Positions 44,129-52,795 of a stretch of 64,000 bases of DNA are shown piece by piece. The notes under the pieces are model-generated. The model was not told where the DNA came from, searched no databases, and was given only the letters and a program-made list of their open reading frames with translations. This stretch comes from Sphingomonas sp. JUb134 (GTDB taxonomy: Bacteria > Pseudomonadota > Alphaproteobacteria > Sphingomonadales > Sphingomonadaceae): the NCBI RefSeq assembly GCF_004341505.2, contig NZ_SLYP02000001.1:2070501-2134500 (forward strand), in the 5' to 3' direction. Position 1 is the stretch's first letter. Every line of letters starts with the position of its first letter. The translations under genes were made by a program, and so were the position numbers.

Positions 44129-44404
44129 CTAGGGGGCGGGTGCCTCCAGCGCGCGCCTTTGCTCTTCCCCCTGTTCCGGGCCGCCCTCGGCCCGAAGCTT
44201 TGCCGCGGCGGCGCTGCGAACCAGCACCGCCGTCGACAGGAGGATCGAGGAGACGAGACCGCCGATCGCGAGCAACCCGGCCGGCGTCACCTCCACCGTC
44301 GCGCGCAGTCCCCGGCGCCGGCCCAGCTTCACGAACACGGCCGCGCGCTGGGGGCTGTTCGCCAGTGCCTGCGGCGCGGCGGGCGGGTTGCTCTCCACGA
44401 TCAT
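44129..44404 (-). CDS. Small single-helix membrane protein
   Basis: 91 residues, ATG overlapping the stop of the flavin oxidoreductase (ATGA), so probably co-translated. There is one transmembrane helix ('PAGLLAIGGLVSSILLSTAVLV') after a basic segment, and a charged C-terminus. No known family. The role is inferred only from coupling. Confidence 0.55.
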   Translation of the reverse strand: MIVESNPPAAPQALANSPQRAAVFVKLGRRRGLRATVEVTPAGLLAIGGLVSSILLSTAVLVRSAAAAKLRAEGGPEQGEEQRRALEAPAP

Positions 44405-45522
44405 GACTCCGCGCTTTCCTGGAAATCGAACAGCGCGCGGTATTGGCGCGGCTGCGAGCGGAGATACTGGTTGGCGGCGCGCACCCGCGTCCCCAGGTGC
44501 GCGGCTGCATGCCACGGCCAGCGCGGATCGTAGAGGATGGTGCGGGCAAGGCCGACGAAGTCCGCGTCGCCGGTGCCCACGATTGCCTCGGCCTGTTCGA
44601 AATCGGTGATCAGCCCGACCGCCACGACCTGGAGACCGGTCGCCTGCTTCACTGCCCGGGCGAGCGGCACCTGATAGTTCGGACCCACCGGGATCTGCTG
44701 GCGCGGATCGAGGCCGCCGCTCGACACATGGATCAGCCCGCAGCCGCGCGCCTCCAGCGCCTTGGCAAAGGCGATCGTCTGCTCCGCGTCCCAGCCGCCC
44801 TCGACCCAGTCGGTGCCGGACACCCGCACCGTCACCGGCTTGTCCGCCGGGAAAGCGGCGCGCACTGCGTCATAGACTTCCAGCGGGAACCGCATGCGGT
44901 TCTCCAGGCTGCCGCCGTAGTCGTCGGTGCGCTGGTTGGAGAGCGGCGACAGGAACTGGTGCAGCAGATAGCCGTGCGCCGCGTGGATCTGGATCGCGTC
45001 GATCCCCAGCCGGTCGGCGCGCCGCGCGGCATCGGCAAAGGCGTCGCGCACCCGGTCCATGCCGGCGCGATCGAGCGCGGTCGGCGCATTCTCATGCGTC
45101 TCGAACGGGAGGGCCGAGGCGGAGACGGTCTGCCAACCATTCGCATCGTCCGGCGGCAGCTGCGCACCGCCCTTCCACGGCACCTCCGTCGATGCCTTGC
45201 GGCCGGCGTGGGCGAGCTGGATTGCGATCGGCATCGACGAGTGACGGCGGATGCTCTCCAGCGTGCGCGCCATCGCCGCCTCCGTCGCGTCGTCCCACAG
45301 GCCGACGTCGGCATAGGTGATGCGTCCTTCCGGCACGACGGCGGTCGCCTCGATCGTGAGCAGCCCGGCGCCGGACAGCGCCAGCTGCCCCAGGTGGATC
45401 TGGTGCCAGTCGGTCATGCAACCGTCGACCGCGCAATATTGGCACATCGGCGCGATGACGATGCGGTTGTCCATCTTCAGCGAACCCAGGGTCGCCGGCT
45501 TGAAAAGGGCTGGGGTGGTCAT
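44401..45522 (-). CDS. NADH:flavin oxidoreductase, old yellow enzyme (YqjM-type)
   Basis: A 373-residue FMN-dependent TIM barrel. Family marks are 'NRIVIAPMCQYCAVDG' (FMN-redox Cys of YqjM-like enzymes), 'IAIQLAHAGRKAS', 'IDAIQIHAAHGYLLHQFLSP' (substrate-binding His pair), 'RTDDYGGSLENRMRFPLEV' and the late FMN block 'ADFVGLARTILYDPRWP'. It reduces activated C=C bonds at the expense of NAD(P)H. There is no obvious link to glycan breakdown. It is followed by the small membrane protein and preceded by an SDR at a 10-nt gap, forming a separate redox operon. Confidence 0.93.
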   Translation of the reverse strand: MTTPALFKPATLGSLKMDNRIVIAPMCQYCAVDGCMTDWHQIHLGQLALSGAGLLTIEATAVVPEGRITYADVGLWDDATEAAMARTLESIRRHSSMPIAIQLAHAGRKASTEVPWKGGAQLPPDDANGWQTVSASALPFETHENAPTALDRAGMDRVRDAFADAARRADRLGIDAIQIHAAHGYLLHQFLSPLSNQRTDDYGGSLENRMRFPLEVYDAVRAAFPADKPVTVRVSGTDWVEGGWDAEQTIAFAKALEARGCGLIHVSSGGLDPRQQIPVGPNYQVPLARAVKQATGLQVVAVGLITDFEQAEAIVGTGDADFVGLARTILYDPRWPWHAAAHLGTRVRAANQYLRSQPRQYRALFDFQESAES

Positions 45523-45532
45523 GGGAACTCCG

Positions 45533-46378
45533 TCAGGCGTCGGGAAAGTCGGTGGCGAGGCTGATGTCGCGATAGCGTTCGATCTCGGCGAGCCGCTCCT
45601 TGAGCCGCGCGATTACGGCGTCGTGGCCGAAGCGGCCGAGCACCAGGTGGCGCGGCGGGTCGGGCTGCTCGGAAAGGGCGATCATCGCGTCGGCGGCGCG
45701 GGCCGGGTCACCGGCCTGTGTGCCGCTCACCCCGCGGGTATCGTCCATCCGCTTGCCGGCGGTTTCCGCATAGTCGGCGATGCGGCTGGGCGTCTGGCGC
45801 AGCGAGCGGCCGGCCCAGTCGGTACGGAACGGCCCTGGCTCGATGCAGGTCACGTGGATGCCGAGCGGTGCGACCTCGGCCCGCAGCGTATCGGACCAGC
45901 CTTCGACCGCATGCTTGGACGCGGCATAATAGCCCGAGGCCGGAAAGCCGATCAGCCCCGCGACCGAGGTGATGTTGAGGATGCGGCCGCTGCGCTGCGC
46001 GCGCAGGATCGGCAGCACGGCGCGGGTGAGCGCGAACAGGCCAAAGACGTTGGCATCGAACTGGGCGCGGATCTCCGCCTCTTCGCCCTCCTCGATGCTG
46101 CTCTGATAGCCATAGCCGGCGTTGTTCACGAGCACGTCGATGCGCCCGAACTTGTCCTCCGCGGCGTTCACTGCGGTTGCGATTTGGGCCGCGTCGGTGA
46201 CGTCCAGAGCCAAGGCCAGTGCGCGATCCTCGCGGTCTTCGACCAGATCGGCCACGCTGTCGCGGTTGCGTGCCGTTACTACCGCTCGCCAGCCGCGCTC
46301 GAGCACGCGGGTTGCGAGTTCGCGACCGAAGCCGGTGGAACAGCCGGTGATGAACCAGACGGGGGAGGATGGGGGCAT
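45533..46378 (-). CDS. Short-chain dehydrogenase/reductase
   Basis: A 281-residue classical SDR from ATG 'MPPSSPVWFITGCSTG'. NAD(P)-binding 'FITGCSTGFGRELATRVL', 'DVTDAAQI', 'VNNAGYGYQSSIEEG', catalytic Ser in 'LNITSVAGLIGFP' and 'YYAASKHAVEG' (YxxxK), then 'IEPGPFRTDW'. The substrate is unknown. It is 10 nt upstream of the old yellow enzyme gene, so the two are probably one transcript. Confidence 0.92.
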   Translation of the reverse strand: MPPSSPVWFITGCSTGFGRELATRVLERGWRAVVTARNRDSVADLVEDREDRALALALDVTDAAQIATAVNAAEDKFGRIDVLVNNAGYGYQSSIEEGEEAEIRAQFDANVFGLFALTRAVLPILRAQRSGRILNITSVAGLIGFPASGYYAASKHAVEGWSDTLRAEVAPLGIHVTCIEPGPFRTDWAGRSLRQTPSRIADYAETAGKRMDDTRGVSGTQAGDPARAADAMIALSEQPDPPRHLVLGRFGHDAVIARLKERLAEIERYRDISLATDFPDA

Positions 46379-46461
46379 GTGGGCGTCCGCGTCGGGGAGG
46401 GGACCCGGTAGGTAGGCACCAGCGCCCGTACCGCAACCGGCACCCCACGAACCGCGCGCGC

Positions 46462-46496
46462 AAAAAAAGGGCCCGTGCTCGAAAGAGCACGGGCCC
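46462..46496 (-). terminator. Terminator of the TonB receptor gene
   Basis: A perfect 12-bp stem, GGGCCCGTGCTC with GAGCACGGGCCC (46469-46480 and 46485-46496), with a tetraloop. On the minus strand it is followed by seven T's (46462-46468 read as A). A classical intrinsic terminator 34 nt past the receptor stop. Confidence 0.93.
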
Positions 46497-46530
46497 AGTT
46501 CATGGGAACTTGAATTCCGGATGGACGGGA

Positions 46531-49500
46531 TCAGAAGTTGATCGTCGCTCCGACCGCGATCTGGCGACCCAGAATGTCGTAGCGCGAGGAGATCGTGTTG
46601 TTCCGGAACAGGCCCGTTACGTCGCGCGAGTTCGGGAACACCGGCGGCGACTTGTCGAGGAGGTTGTTCGCAGCCACCCGCCACGAGAACTGCTCATTCA
46701 CGCGGAACGCCAGCGCCAGGTCGAAGTAGCTGATCGCCTTGACCTCATAGAAGGTCGTGCGGGTCGCGCCGGGCGTCCAGCCGAGGTTCGTGTCGCCGGA
46801 GTTGGACACGTTCGTCAGCGGGCCCAGGTAGCGCCAGTTGAGCGACGCGCTGAACACACCGTCGTCGGTGGTGTAGGTGCCGCGCAGGTTGTGCGTCCAC
46901 TTCGGGATGAACTGGCCGCAGCCGGCGCCACCATAATAGCCCACGCAGTTGCGCTTGTTGAGCGTCGGCGCGTCCTGTGCGCCCAGCAGCGTGGTCAGCG
47001 AGCCCGAGAAGTCGAAGTCGAGCTTGCCGGCCGAACCCATGCGCAGCGCATACTGGCCCTGAAAGTCCCAGCCGTACGACTTGCTCTTGTAGTAGTTGGT
47101 GGTGCCCCTGCGAACATAGCCGCTCTGCGCGTTGGTGTTGGTCGGGCTGAAGAGGGTGCCATCCGCGTTGCGCACGAACATCGAGCAGAAGAAGTCGTTG
47201 CCGCTCGACAGGCATCCGTCGCGGAAGAAGTCGTAGTTATTGTAGCCGATCGAGTCGTCGAGATCGATCATGTAGCGGTCGACTGACACGGTCAGGCCGG
47301 GCAGGAACCGCGGCTTCAGCACGATGCCGAACGTCTTGGTATAGGCCGTTTCCGGATCGACGGTGAAGCCGCCGCTGCGCGTGGTGCAGCCGACATCCGT
47401 CGGGCAGAGCAGCGTCTCGCTGCCGTAGAGATTGTCGGCCAAACCGGTGGCGGCGCAGACTTCACGCGACGCCTGCGGGGCACCAAAGATCGGCTCCCGC
47501 TGGCCGGTCGTCGGGTTGGTCGTGTAACCGGTGATCGTCGGCGCGCAGAAGTCGTTGAACGCCTGCGGATCAATGCGCTCGTAGTTGCTGTCGCTCGCCT
47601 GGAACGCCTCGACCACGGTCGGTGCCCGCTGCGCGCGGTTCATGGATGCGCGCAAGGTGATGTCCGGGATCGGCGCCCAGATCGCTTCCGCCTTCCAGGT
47701 GGTGAACGCCTTGGGGTTGGTGCTGTACTTCGACACGCGGAACGCCCCGTTGAGCTGCAGCAGGTCTGCGAACGGCTTGTTCTCGGCAATCGGCACCTGG
47801 ACTTCGACGTTCCCTTCCCAGACATTCTGCGAAAGGTTCTGGTCGGTGAAGCTGCGCTGCGCGCGCCAGACATCGTCGGCGGTGGAGTCGAGCTGATCCT
47901 CGCGATACTCGGCGCCGAACGCAATCGCCACGCCCTGCTCGGCCCACGGGCTAGTGATGCCGTGCTGGCCCAGATCGCCCTGAATGGTCGCGATGGCATT
48001 GTAGAGCGTGTTGACCGTCTTCTGGGTGCCGTATCCGCCGACCATCAGATAATCGAACAGCGCCTGGTTGTTGACCGGCGAGTTCGCGGCGAACGGGTTG
48101 AAGGGCAGGCAGCCGTCGCTTGTGTTTTTGCAGGTGACCGTGCCGTTGTTGCTGACCACGTCGAGCGCGTTGTTGACGCGATCGAAGTTCGGCATGCCCC
48201 AGGTCGTGTTCAACTGGTTGCGCGCGTACACGCCGCCGACGTCGTAGCTCCAACCCTCAGCGATCGCACCGCGCACACCCCCGCTGATGCGAAGACCCTT
48301 GTTCAGATAGGTGTCACTGATCGGGGCCACGCCGTTGGCGCGATACCGCAGATCGACCGGGGTCGTCGCGGACGTACCGGCGGCGCCACCGCAGAAGATC
48401 TGCGCCTGCGCGGGCGACATATACGGGTTGTCGCAACGTACGGTGTACTTGAGCGGGACGCCGGCATCATCGGCACCGTAGTTCGAGGGCGCCAAAATGC
48501 GCGCCGGGTACGGGTTGGACGACTTGTCTCGGAACCACATCGTGCTCGCGTAGACTTCCGCTGCGGGCGAGATTTCGAAAGACGCGAAGCCGCCTGCATT
48601 CCACCGCTTGTTTGCGCGCTGGAGAGCGGTGCCGTCGTACAGATTGGCCGCATAGGTTTCGGAGTACGGCAGCAGCGTACCCGAACCGTTCGGGTTGTTC
48701 ACATAGGTGCTGCCGGCGTTCGCGCCTGCGCCCGGCGAAAGGTAGCCGAAGGGCGTATAGGCCGAGGTGGCGCAGCCGAGCGCGCCATCCTTCACTGGCT
48801 GCGTGAGCTCGCAGGCTGCGAACTCGCGGTCCGTCATCTGCACCATCTCGGCTTCGCGGTAGTTGACGTAGCCGGAGATATGGAAGCGATCGTCGAACAG
48901 CTTCTTGCCGGCCGTGATCGAAACGTCGGTGCGGCCGCCGTCAAAGGCATTGCCGCGTGCCGGCTGCGCGAAGTTGTAGCCGTTGGCGACCTCGGTCGCC
49001 AGGCCCGGCTTGTTGTTGTGCGCGTAGAAGTTGTAGTTGCCGTTGATCTGCACGCCTTCGAAGTCATCGTCGAGGACGAAGTTCACGACGCCCGCGATCG
49101 CGTCCGAACCATAGACGGCCGATGCGCCGCCGGTCAGAACGTCGACGCGCTTGATCAGCGAGGTCGGGATCATGTTCGCGTCGAGGCCGTTCACCGTGCC
49201 CAGGCGCTTGCCGTCGACCAGGACGAGCGTGCGCTCGAAGCCCAGGTTGCGCAACTTGATGCGCTGGCGGCCGTCGGAGTCCGCGTAGTTCTGCTGGCTG
49301 TCGGGGGCGACCTGCGGGATGCGGTTGAGCACTTCCTCGATGTTCACCGCCGCCTGCGCACGGATGGACTCCGAGGTGACCGAGGTGATCGGCGCTGCTG
49401 CGGTGACGTTCGGGCGGCTGATGCGCGAGCCGGTGACGACGATGGCGCCGCCGCTGTCGGCAGGGGCCTCTTCATTCGCCTGGGGCGCTTCGAGCGCAGA

Positions 49501-49614
49501 GTCGGTCGCAACCGGGCCACCGGTGACATTGGCTTCCTGAGCCATCGCCGGCATCGCTGCAACGCCCGCGATACAGGTGGATGCCAGCAACAAACGCGTC
49601 ATCGTCTTCATCAA
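46531..49614 (-). CDS. TonB-dependent outer-membrane receptor
   Basis: A 1027-residue receptor with a signal peptide ending 'GVAAMPAMAQEA'. The TonB-box/linker region is 'GGAIVVTGSRISRPNVTAAA', then the plug ('NIEEVLNRIPQVAPDS', 'LRNLGFERTLVLVDGKRLG', 'VDVLTGGASAVYGSDAIAGV') and a long 22-strand-type barrel ending in aromatic 'QIAVGATINF'. It imports large substrates using TonB energy. Next to N-glycan glycosidases, its cargo is probably glycan or glycopeptide. It lies 8 nt downstream of the glycosylasparaginase gene. Confidence 0.94.
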   Translation of the reverse strand: MMKTMTRLLLASTCIAGVAAMPAMAQEANVTGGPVATDSALEAPQANEEAPADSGGAIVVTGSRISRPNVTAAAPITSVTSESIRAQAAVNIEEVLNRIPQVAPDSQQNYADSDGRQRIKLRNLGFERTLVLVDGKRLGTVNGLDANMIPTSLIKRVDVLTGGASAVYGSDAIAGVVNFVLDDDFEGVQINGNYNFYAHNNKPGLATEVANGYNFAQPARGNAFDGGRTDVSITAGKKLFDDRFHISGYVNYREAEMVQMTDREFAACELTQPVKDGALGCATSAYTPFGYLSPGAGANAGSTYVNNPNGSGTLLPYSETYAANLYDGTALQRANKRWNAGGFASFEISPAAEVYASTMWFRDKSSNPYPARILAPSNYGADDAGVPLKYTVRCDNPYMSPAQAQIFCGGAAGTSATTPVDLRYRANGVAPISDTYLNKGLRISGGVRGAIAEGWSYDVGGVYARNQLNTTWGMPNFDRVNNALDVVSNNGTVTCKNTSDGCLPFNPFAANSPVNNQALFDYLMVGGYGTQKTVNTLYNAIATIQGDLGQHGITSPWAEQGVAIAFGAEYREDQLDSTADDVWRAQRSFTDQNLSQNVWEGNVEVQVPIAENKPFADLLQLNGAFRVSKYSTNPKAFTTWKAEAIWAPIPDITLRASMNRAQRAPTVVEAFQASDSNYERIDPQAFNDFCAPTITGYTTNPTTGQREPIFGAPQASREVCAATGLADNLYGSETLLCPTDVGCTTRSGGFTVDPETAYTKTFGIVLKPRFLPGLTVSVDRYMIDLDDSIGYNNYDFFRDGCLSSGNDFFCSMFVRNADGTLFSPTNTNAQSGYVRRGTTNYYKSKSYGWDFQGQYALRMGSAGKLDFDFSGSLTTLLGAQDAPTLNKRNCVGYYGGAGCGQFIPKWTHNLRGTYTTDDGVFSASLNWRYLGPLTNVSNSGDTNLGWTPGATRTTFYEVKAISYFDLALAFRVNEQFSWRVAANNLLDKSPPVFPNSRDVTGLFRNNTISSRYDILGRQIAVGATINF

Positions 49615-49622
49615 TCGTCCCT

Positions 49623-50618
49623 TTAGTTCTTTGCGCCCGCCGGCCCTTTGAGGCTCTGTGCGGCGTGGATGCTGGTCCTGCCTGAGGTGTCGGTAACGGC
49701 GTAGGTGAAGCCCGGCAGGTGCGCGAAGGCGCCGACCTGGCCCTTGGCGTCGATCGCCAGGAACGCGACCTGCGCGTCCCGGACGGCCTCGCCGCGAAGC
49801 TTTGCAATGTGCTGCACGGCCTCGCGGCAGGCAGCGTGCGGGGTCATGCCCATCCGCATCGAGCTGGTGATCCGGGCGGTGCCGGCGATGCGGGTGACTT
49901 CCTCGCCCACGCCCGTCGCGGTCGCGGCACCAACGCCCGGCTCGACCATCAGCCCGCAGCCGGCCTGCGGGGAATCACCGACACGGCCGCGCAGCTTGAA
50001 CGCCATGCCCGATGTCGTGCACGCGCCCGCCAGCCGCCCGTCGGGGCCGCAGGCGACGATGCCGATGGTGTCGTGGTCGAGTGCGGAGCCGCGCTGGTTC
50101 TCGATGTTGGCGACCGGCTGGTACTTGGCGGTCTTCAGCCAGTCGCGCCACGCCGCCTCGGCTTCCGGCGTCAGCAGCTTGGTGCGCTCGAAGCCCTCGG
50201 CAACCGCGAACTGGCGCGCGCCTTCGCCCACCAGCATCGTGTGCGGCGTCTTCTCCATCACGCGCCGCGCGACCGAGATCGGGTGGAGAATGTCTTCCAG
50301 CGCCGCAACCGCGCCGACATGCCCCCGGTCATCCATGATGATGGCGTCGAGGGTTACGTGCCCGTCGCGGTCCGGATAGCCGCCATAGCCGACCGAATGG
50401 TTGGTGGGGTCCGCCTCCGGCACCTGCGCCCCGGCCTCGACCGCGTCGATCAGCGTGCCGCCGGACTTGAAACGGGCGAAGGCGGCTGCGTTCGCCGCGG
50501 CACCGAAATCCCAGGTGGAGACGATCAGGGCGCGGCTGGCGGGCGCTGCCCGCGCCACCGAGGCGGACGCCATGCCCACAAGACCGATAGCAAGCGTATC
50601 CCTGCGTGAAACGATCAC
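49623..50618 (-). CDS. Glycosylasparaginase, N4-(GlcNAc)-Asn amidase
   Basis: A 331-residue Ntn-hydrolase. The Tat-like signal is 'SRRDTLAIGLVGMASASVARA'. The autocleavage/catalytic site is 'ALDHDTIGIVACG', with the nucleophile Thr184 exposed after self-cleavage, and the beta chain has 'GRVGDSPQAGCGLMVEPG'. It splits the GlcNAc-Asn bond of glycopeptides after peptide degradation, the final step of N-glycan removal. That reaction is the strongest pointer to N-linked glycans as the target of the locus. It is co-transcribed with the TonB receptor. Confidence 0.93.
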   Translation of the reverse strand: MIVSRRDTLAIGLVGMASASVARAAPASRALIVSTWDFGAAANAAAFARFKSGGTLIDAVEAGAQVPEADPTNHSVGYGGYPDRDGHVTLDAIIMDDRGHVGAVAALEDILHPISVARRVMEKTPHTMLVGEGARQFAVAEGFERTKLLTPEAEAAWRDWLKTAKYQPVANIENQRGSALDHDTIGIVACGPDGRLAGACTTSGMAFKLRGRVGDSPQAGCGLMVEPGVGAATATGVGEEVTRIAGTARITSSMRMGMTPHAACREAVQHIAKLRGEAVRDAQVAFLAIDAKGQVGAFAHLPGFTYAVTDTSGRTSIHAAQSLKGPAGAKN

Positions 50619-50670
50619 GACATGGCCTCCCCGATGCCCCGACCGCGTTCTGATCTCGGTCGGCCCATAT

Positions 50671-50684
50671 GAGCGCTACCATCT
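50671..50684. promoter_or_regulatory. Possible LacI-type operator half-palindrome
   Basis: Read on the minus strand, GATGGTAGCGCTC contains TGGTAGCGCT, most of the palindromic box (TGGTAGCGCTACCA) used by LacI-family regulators of TonB-receptor sugar loci in related bacteria. It lies about 55-65 nt upstream of the glycosylasparaginase start. The right half is incomplete, so this is tentative. Confidence 0.3.
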
Positions 50685-50798
50685 TTGGTACCGCTGATCT
50701 GAAACAAACCTGTCATAGGCGACATATCAATACAATACCAAAAACGTTAAAGGTTCTAATCGTCCGGCGCTTGAGGCGGCAGGTATTGGACACAAGAG

Positions 50799-50829
50799 AA
50801 AGGCCGCGGACTCAGCGTCCGCGGCCTTT
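50799..50829 (-). terminator. Terminator of the GH29 gene / glycosidase operon
   Basis: AAAGGCCGCGGAC (50799-50811) pairs perfectly with GTCCGCGGCCTTT (50817-50829) around 5 nt. It lies 23 nt beyond the fucosidase stop. It is probably the end of the minus-strand operon running from GH20 to GH29. Confidence 0.85.
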
Positions 50830-50851
50830 GCGAAGTAGGATTGTGGCAGCG

Positions 50852-52774
50852 CTACTGCGTTGCAGTAAATCCGCCGATCCCGGCGACCGCCAGGCGCGGC
50901 GTGGGCAGCGCCGTCTCCGCGAAGCGCAAGCGCAGGAAGCGGGCAGTGCGCGGCGCGGCGAAGGTGATGCGCTGGGTGGAGAGCGCATAGGCGATGTTGC
51001 TGAACTCGCCGGTGGCCGCCGGCTGCCATTGCTTGCCGTCGACGCTGGTCTCCGCGACGTAGCCCCGCGGCGGCGCCGCATTGGTCATCACGTGGCGCGA
51101 CGGGGTCAGGCTGAAGCCCGCGAGCAGCACCGTCTCGGGCAACGCCACGGTGACGCCGGCAGGTTTCCCAGCGCCCGGCGCCGGCTGCGCCCAGATGGTG
51201 CCGGCATCATTGTCGAGCAGCTTCTCCGCTCCCGGTGCGCTCGCCTCGACGATCTTCCAGCCTGCCGTGTCGAGCACGGTGGGGTCGGAAGAAACGATCG
51301 CCGGCACGTCCACGGGCGCCACGGACCGGAACAGCGCGAATTCGCTGATCGCAGGAGCCACCGGCGCCTCCAGGATGCGCAGCCGCACGCGCCGGGCGGC
51401 GATCGGTTTCTCCAACCGCACGATCCGCTGGGCGGAGATGCACGCATGCTCGGCCAAGGTCTGCCAGCGTCCATCCACCTCCGCGTCGATCGCAAAGCGC
51501 GTCACCCTGACCCCCAGCGGCAGATACTCGCGCAGCCGGATCACGTCGAAGCTGTGGCCCGGCGGCAGGTCCAGCGTCAGGCTGGGCGTGGTGACGCCAT
51601 CGGGCACCGACCAGTAGCTCTCGCGGTCGCCGTCGAGCACCCGCGCCGGCTCGAACCCGCGGCCGCGGCTGTGGCTGGCGCTCGCCACCGCGTCCTTGGC
51701 GAGATCCTGCGCAAAGGTCGCGCGGATCGCATCGCCGAACGACTTCAGGATCTTCATGTCCTGGTCGGCGATGCGCCCACGGCGGTCGGGTGGGATGTTG
51801 AGGTTCAGATTGGTCCCGCGGCCCACGGACTCATCGTACAGCCGGATCAGCCGCTCCGGGCTCTTCACCTTGGAGTCCTCGTCCGCGTGGTAGAACCAGC
51901 CCGGGCGGATCGACACGTCGGTCTCCGCCGGCCACCACAGCTCTGCCCCGCGAACTCCACTGTTGCCGTCCTTCTGGTCATACGGCTTGTTCGGCATGGT
52001 CGGCCAGCAGGGATCGCCGGCTACGCCATCCTCGTTGCCCACCCAGCGGATGTCGGCGCCCAGCGGATCGAAGGTGCAGGCATTGGGCTGCAGCTTGTGA
52101 ACCAGCGCGATGATCGAGGGCCAGTTGTAATAGCGCGGCGCGTCGATCTTCCGCGCCTCGCGCGCGCCGCCGTAATAGCCGTCGCCGCCGTTGGCGCCGT
52201 CGAACCACACCTCGAACAGCTCGCCATAGCGCGTGCACAGCTCGGTCAGCTGCGCGCGATAATAGGTGATGTATTCCGGCCGGCCGTACTGCGCGTGGTT
52301 CCGGTCCCAGGGCGACAGATAGAGGCCGAAGGGAAGATTGGCGCGGCGACAGGCATCCGCCATCTCGCGCACGATGTCACCCTTGCCGTCCTTGTACGGG
52401 CTGTTGCGGATGCAATGCTCGGTCAGATTCGTCGGCCACAGGCAGAAGCCGTCATGGTGCTTGGCCGTCAGGATCAGTCCGCGCAGATCCGCCGCCTTGG
52501 CCGCGGCGACGATCTGGTCCGCGTCGAAGTCGCTGGGGTTGAACAGCTTCGGGCTCTCGTCGCCGAAGCCCCATTCCTTATCGGTGTAGGTGTTGATCGA
52601 GAAATGGACGAAGGCATAGGCCTCGCGACCGTGCCAGCGCCATTGGCGGGGCGAGGGGACGGCACCCCAGGGCTGCGGGGCCCGCGGCTTGGTTGCGGCA
52701 CGGGCAGCGCCGGCGGGAAGGGTGCCTGCCACCAGGGTGGTGGCGAGCAGCGTACGCCGCGAAACATCGGTCAT
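50852..52774 (-). CDS. GH29 alpha-L-fucosidase
   Basis: A 640-residue enzyme with Tat-type signal 'SRRTLLATTLVAGTLPAGAARA'. The GH29 barrel shows 'AYAFVHFSINTYTDKEWG', 'LILTAKHHDGFCLWPT', 'FGLYLSPWDRNH' and nucleophile Asp in 'FEVWFDGANGGDGYYG'. The C-terminal 280 residues contain two discoidin/F5-8-like beta domains ('REYLPLGVRVTRFAIDAEVD', 'GYVAETSVDGKQWQP') that probably bind glycan. It removes alpha-linked fucose, such as core fucose. It is the last gene of the glycosidase operon. Confidence 0.94.
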   Translation of the reverse strand: MTDVSRRTLLATTLVAGTLPAGAARAATKPRAPQPWGAVPSPRQWRWHGREAYAFVHFSINTYTDKEWGFGDESPKLFNPSDFDADQIVAAAKAADLRGLILTAKHHDGFCLWPTNLTEHCIRNSPYKDGKGDIVREMADACRRANLPFGLYLSPWDRNHAQYGRPEYITYYRAQLTELCTRYGELFEVWFDGANGGDGYYGGAREARKIDAPRYYNWPSIIALVHKLQPNACTFDPLGADIRWVGNEDGVAGDPCWPTMPNKPYDQKDGNSGVRGAELWWPAETDVSIRPGWFYHADEDSKVKSPERLIRLYDESVGRGTNLNLNIPPDRRGRIADQDMKILKSFGDAIRATFAQDLAKDAVASASHSRGRGFEPARVLDGDRESYWSVPDGVTTPSLTLDLPPGHSFDVIRLREYLPLGVRVTRFAIDAEVDGRWQTLAEHACISAQRIVRLEKPIAARRVRLRILEAPVAPAISEFALFRSVAPVDVPAIVSSDPTVLDTAGWKIVEASAPGAEKLLDNDAGTIWAQPAPGAGKPAGVTVALPETVLLAGFSLTPSRHVMTNAAPPRGYVAETSVDGKQWQPAATGEFSNIAYALSTQRITFAAPRTARFLRLRFAETALPTPRLAVAGIGGFTATQ

Positions 52775-52795
52775 GGGATACTCCGAAGGGGCAGG

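Noticed and set aside
41806..44406. An 866-codon plus-strand open frame over GH84
   Set aside because: Antisense to a well-supported GH84 gene; Arg/Gly-rich shadow sequence.
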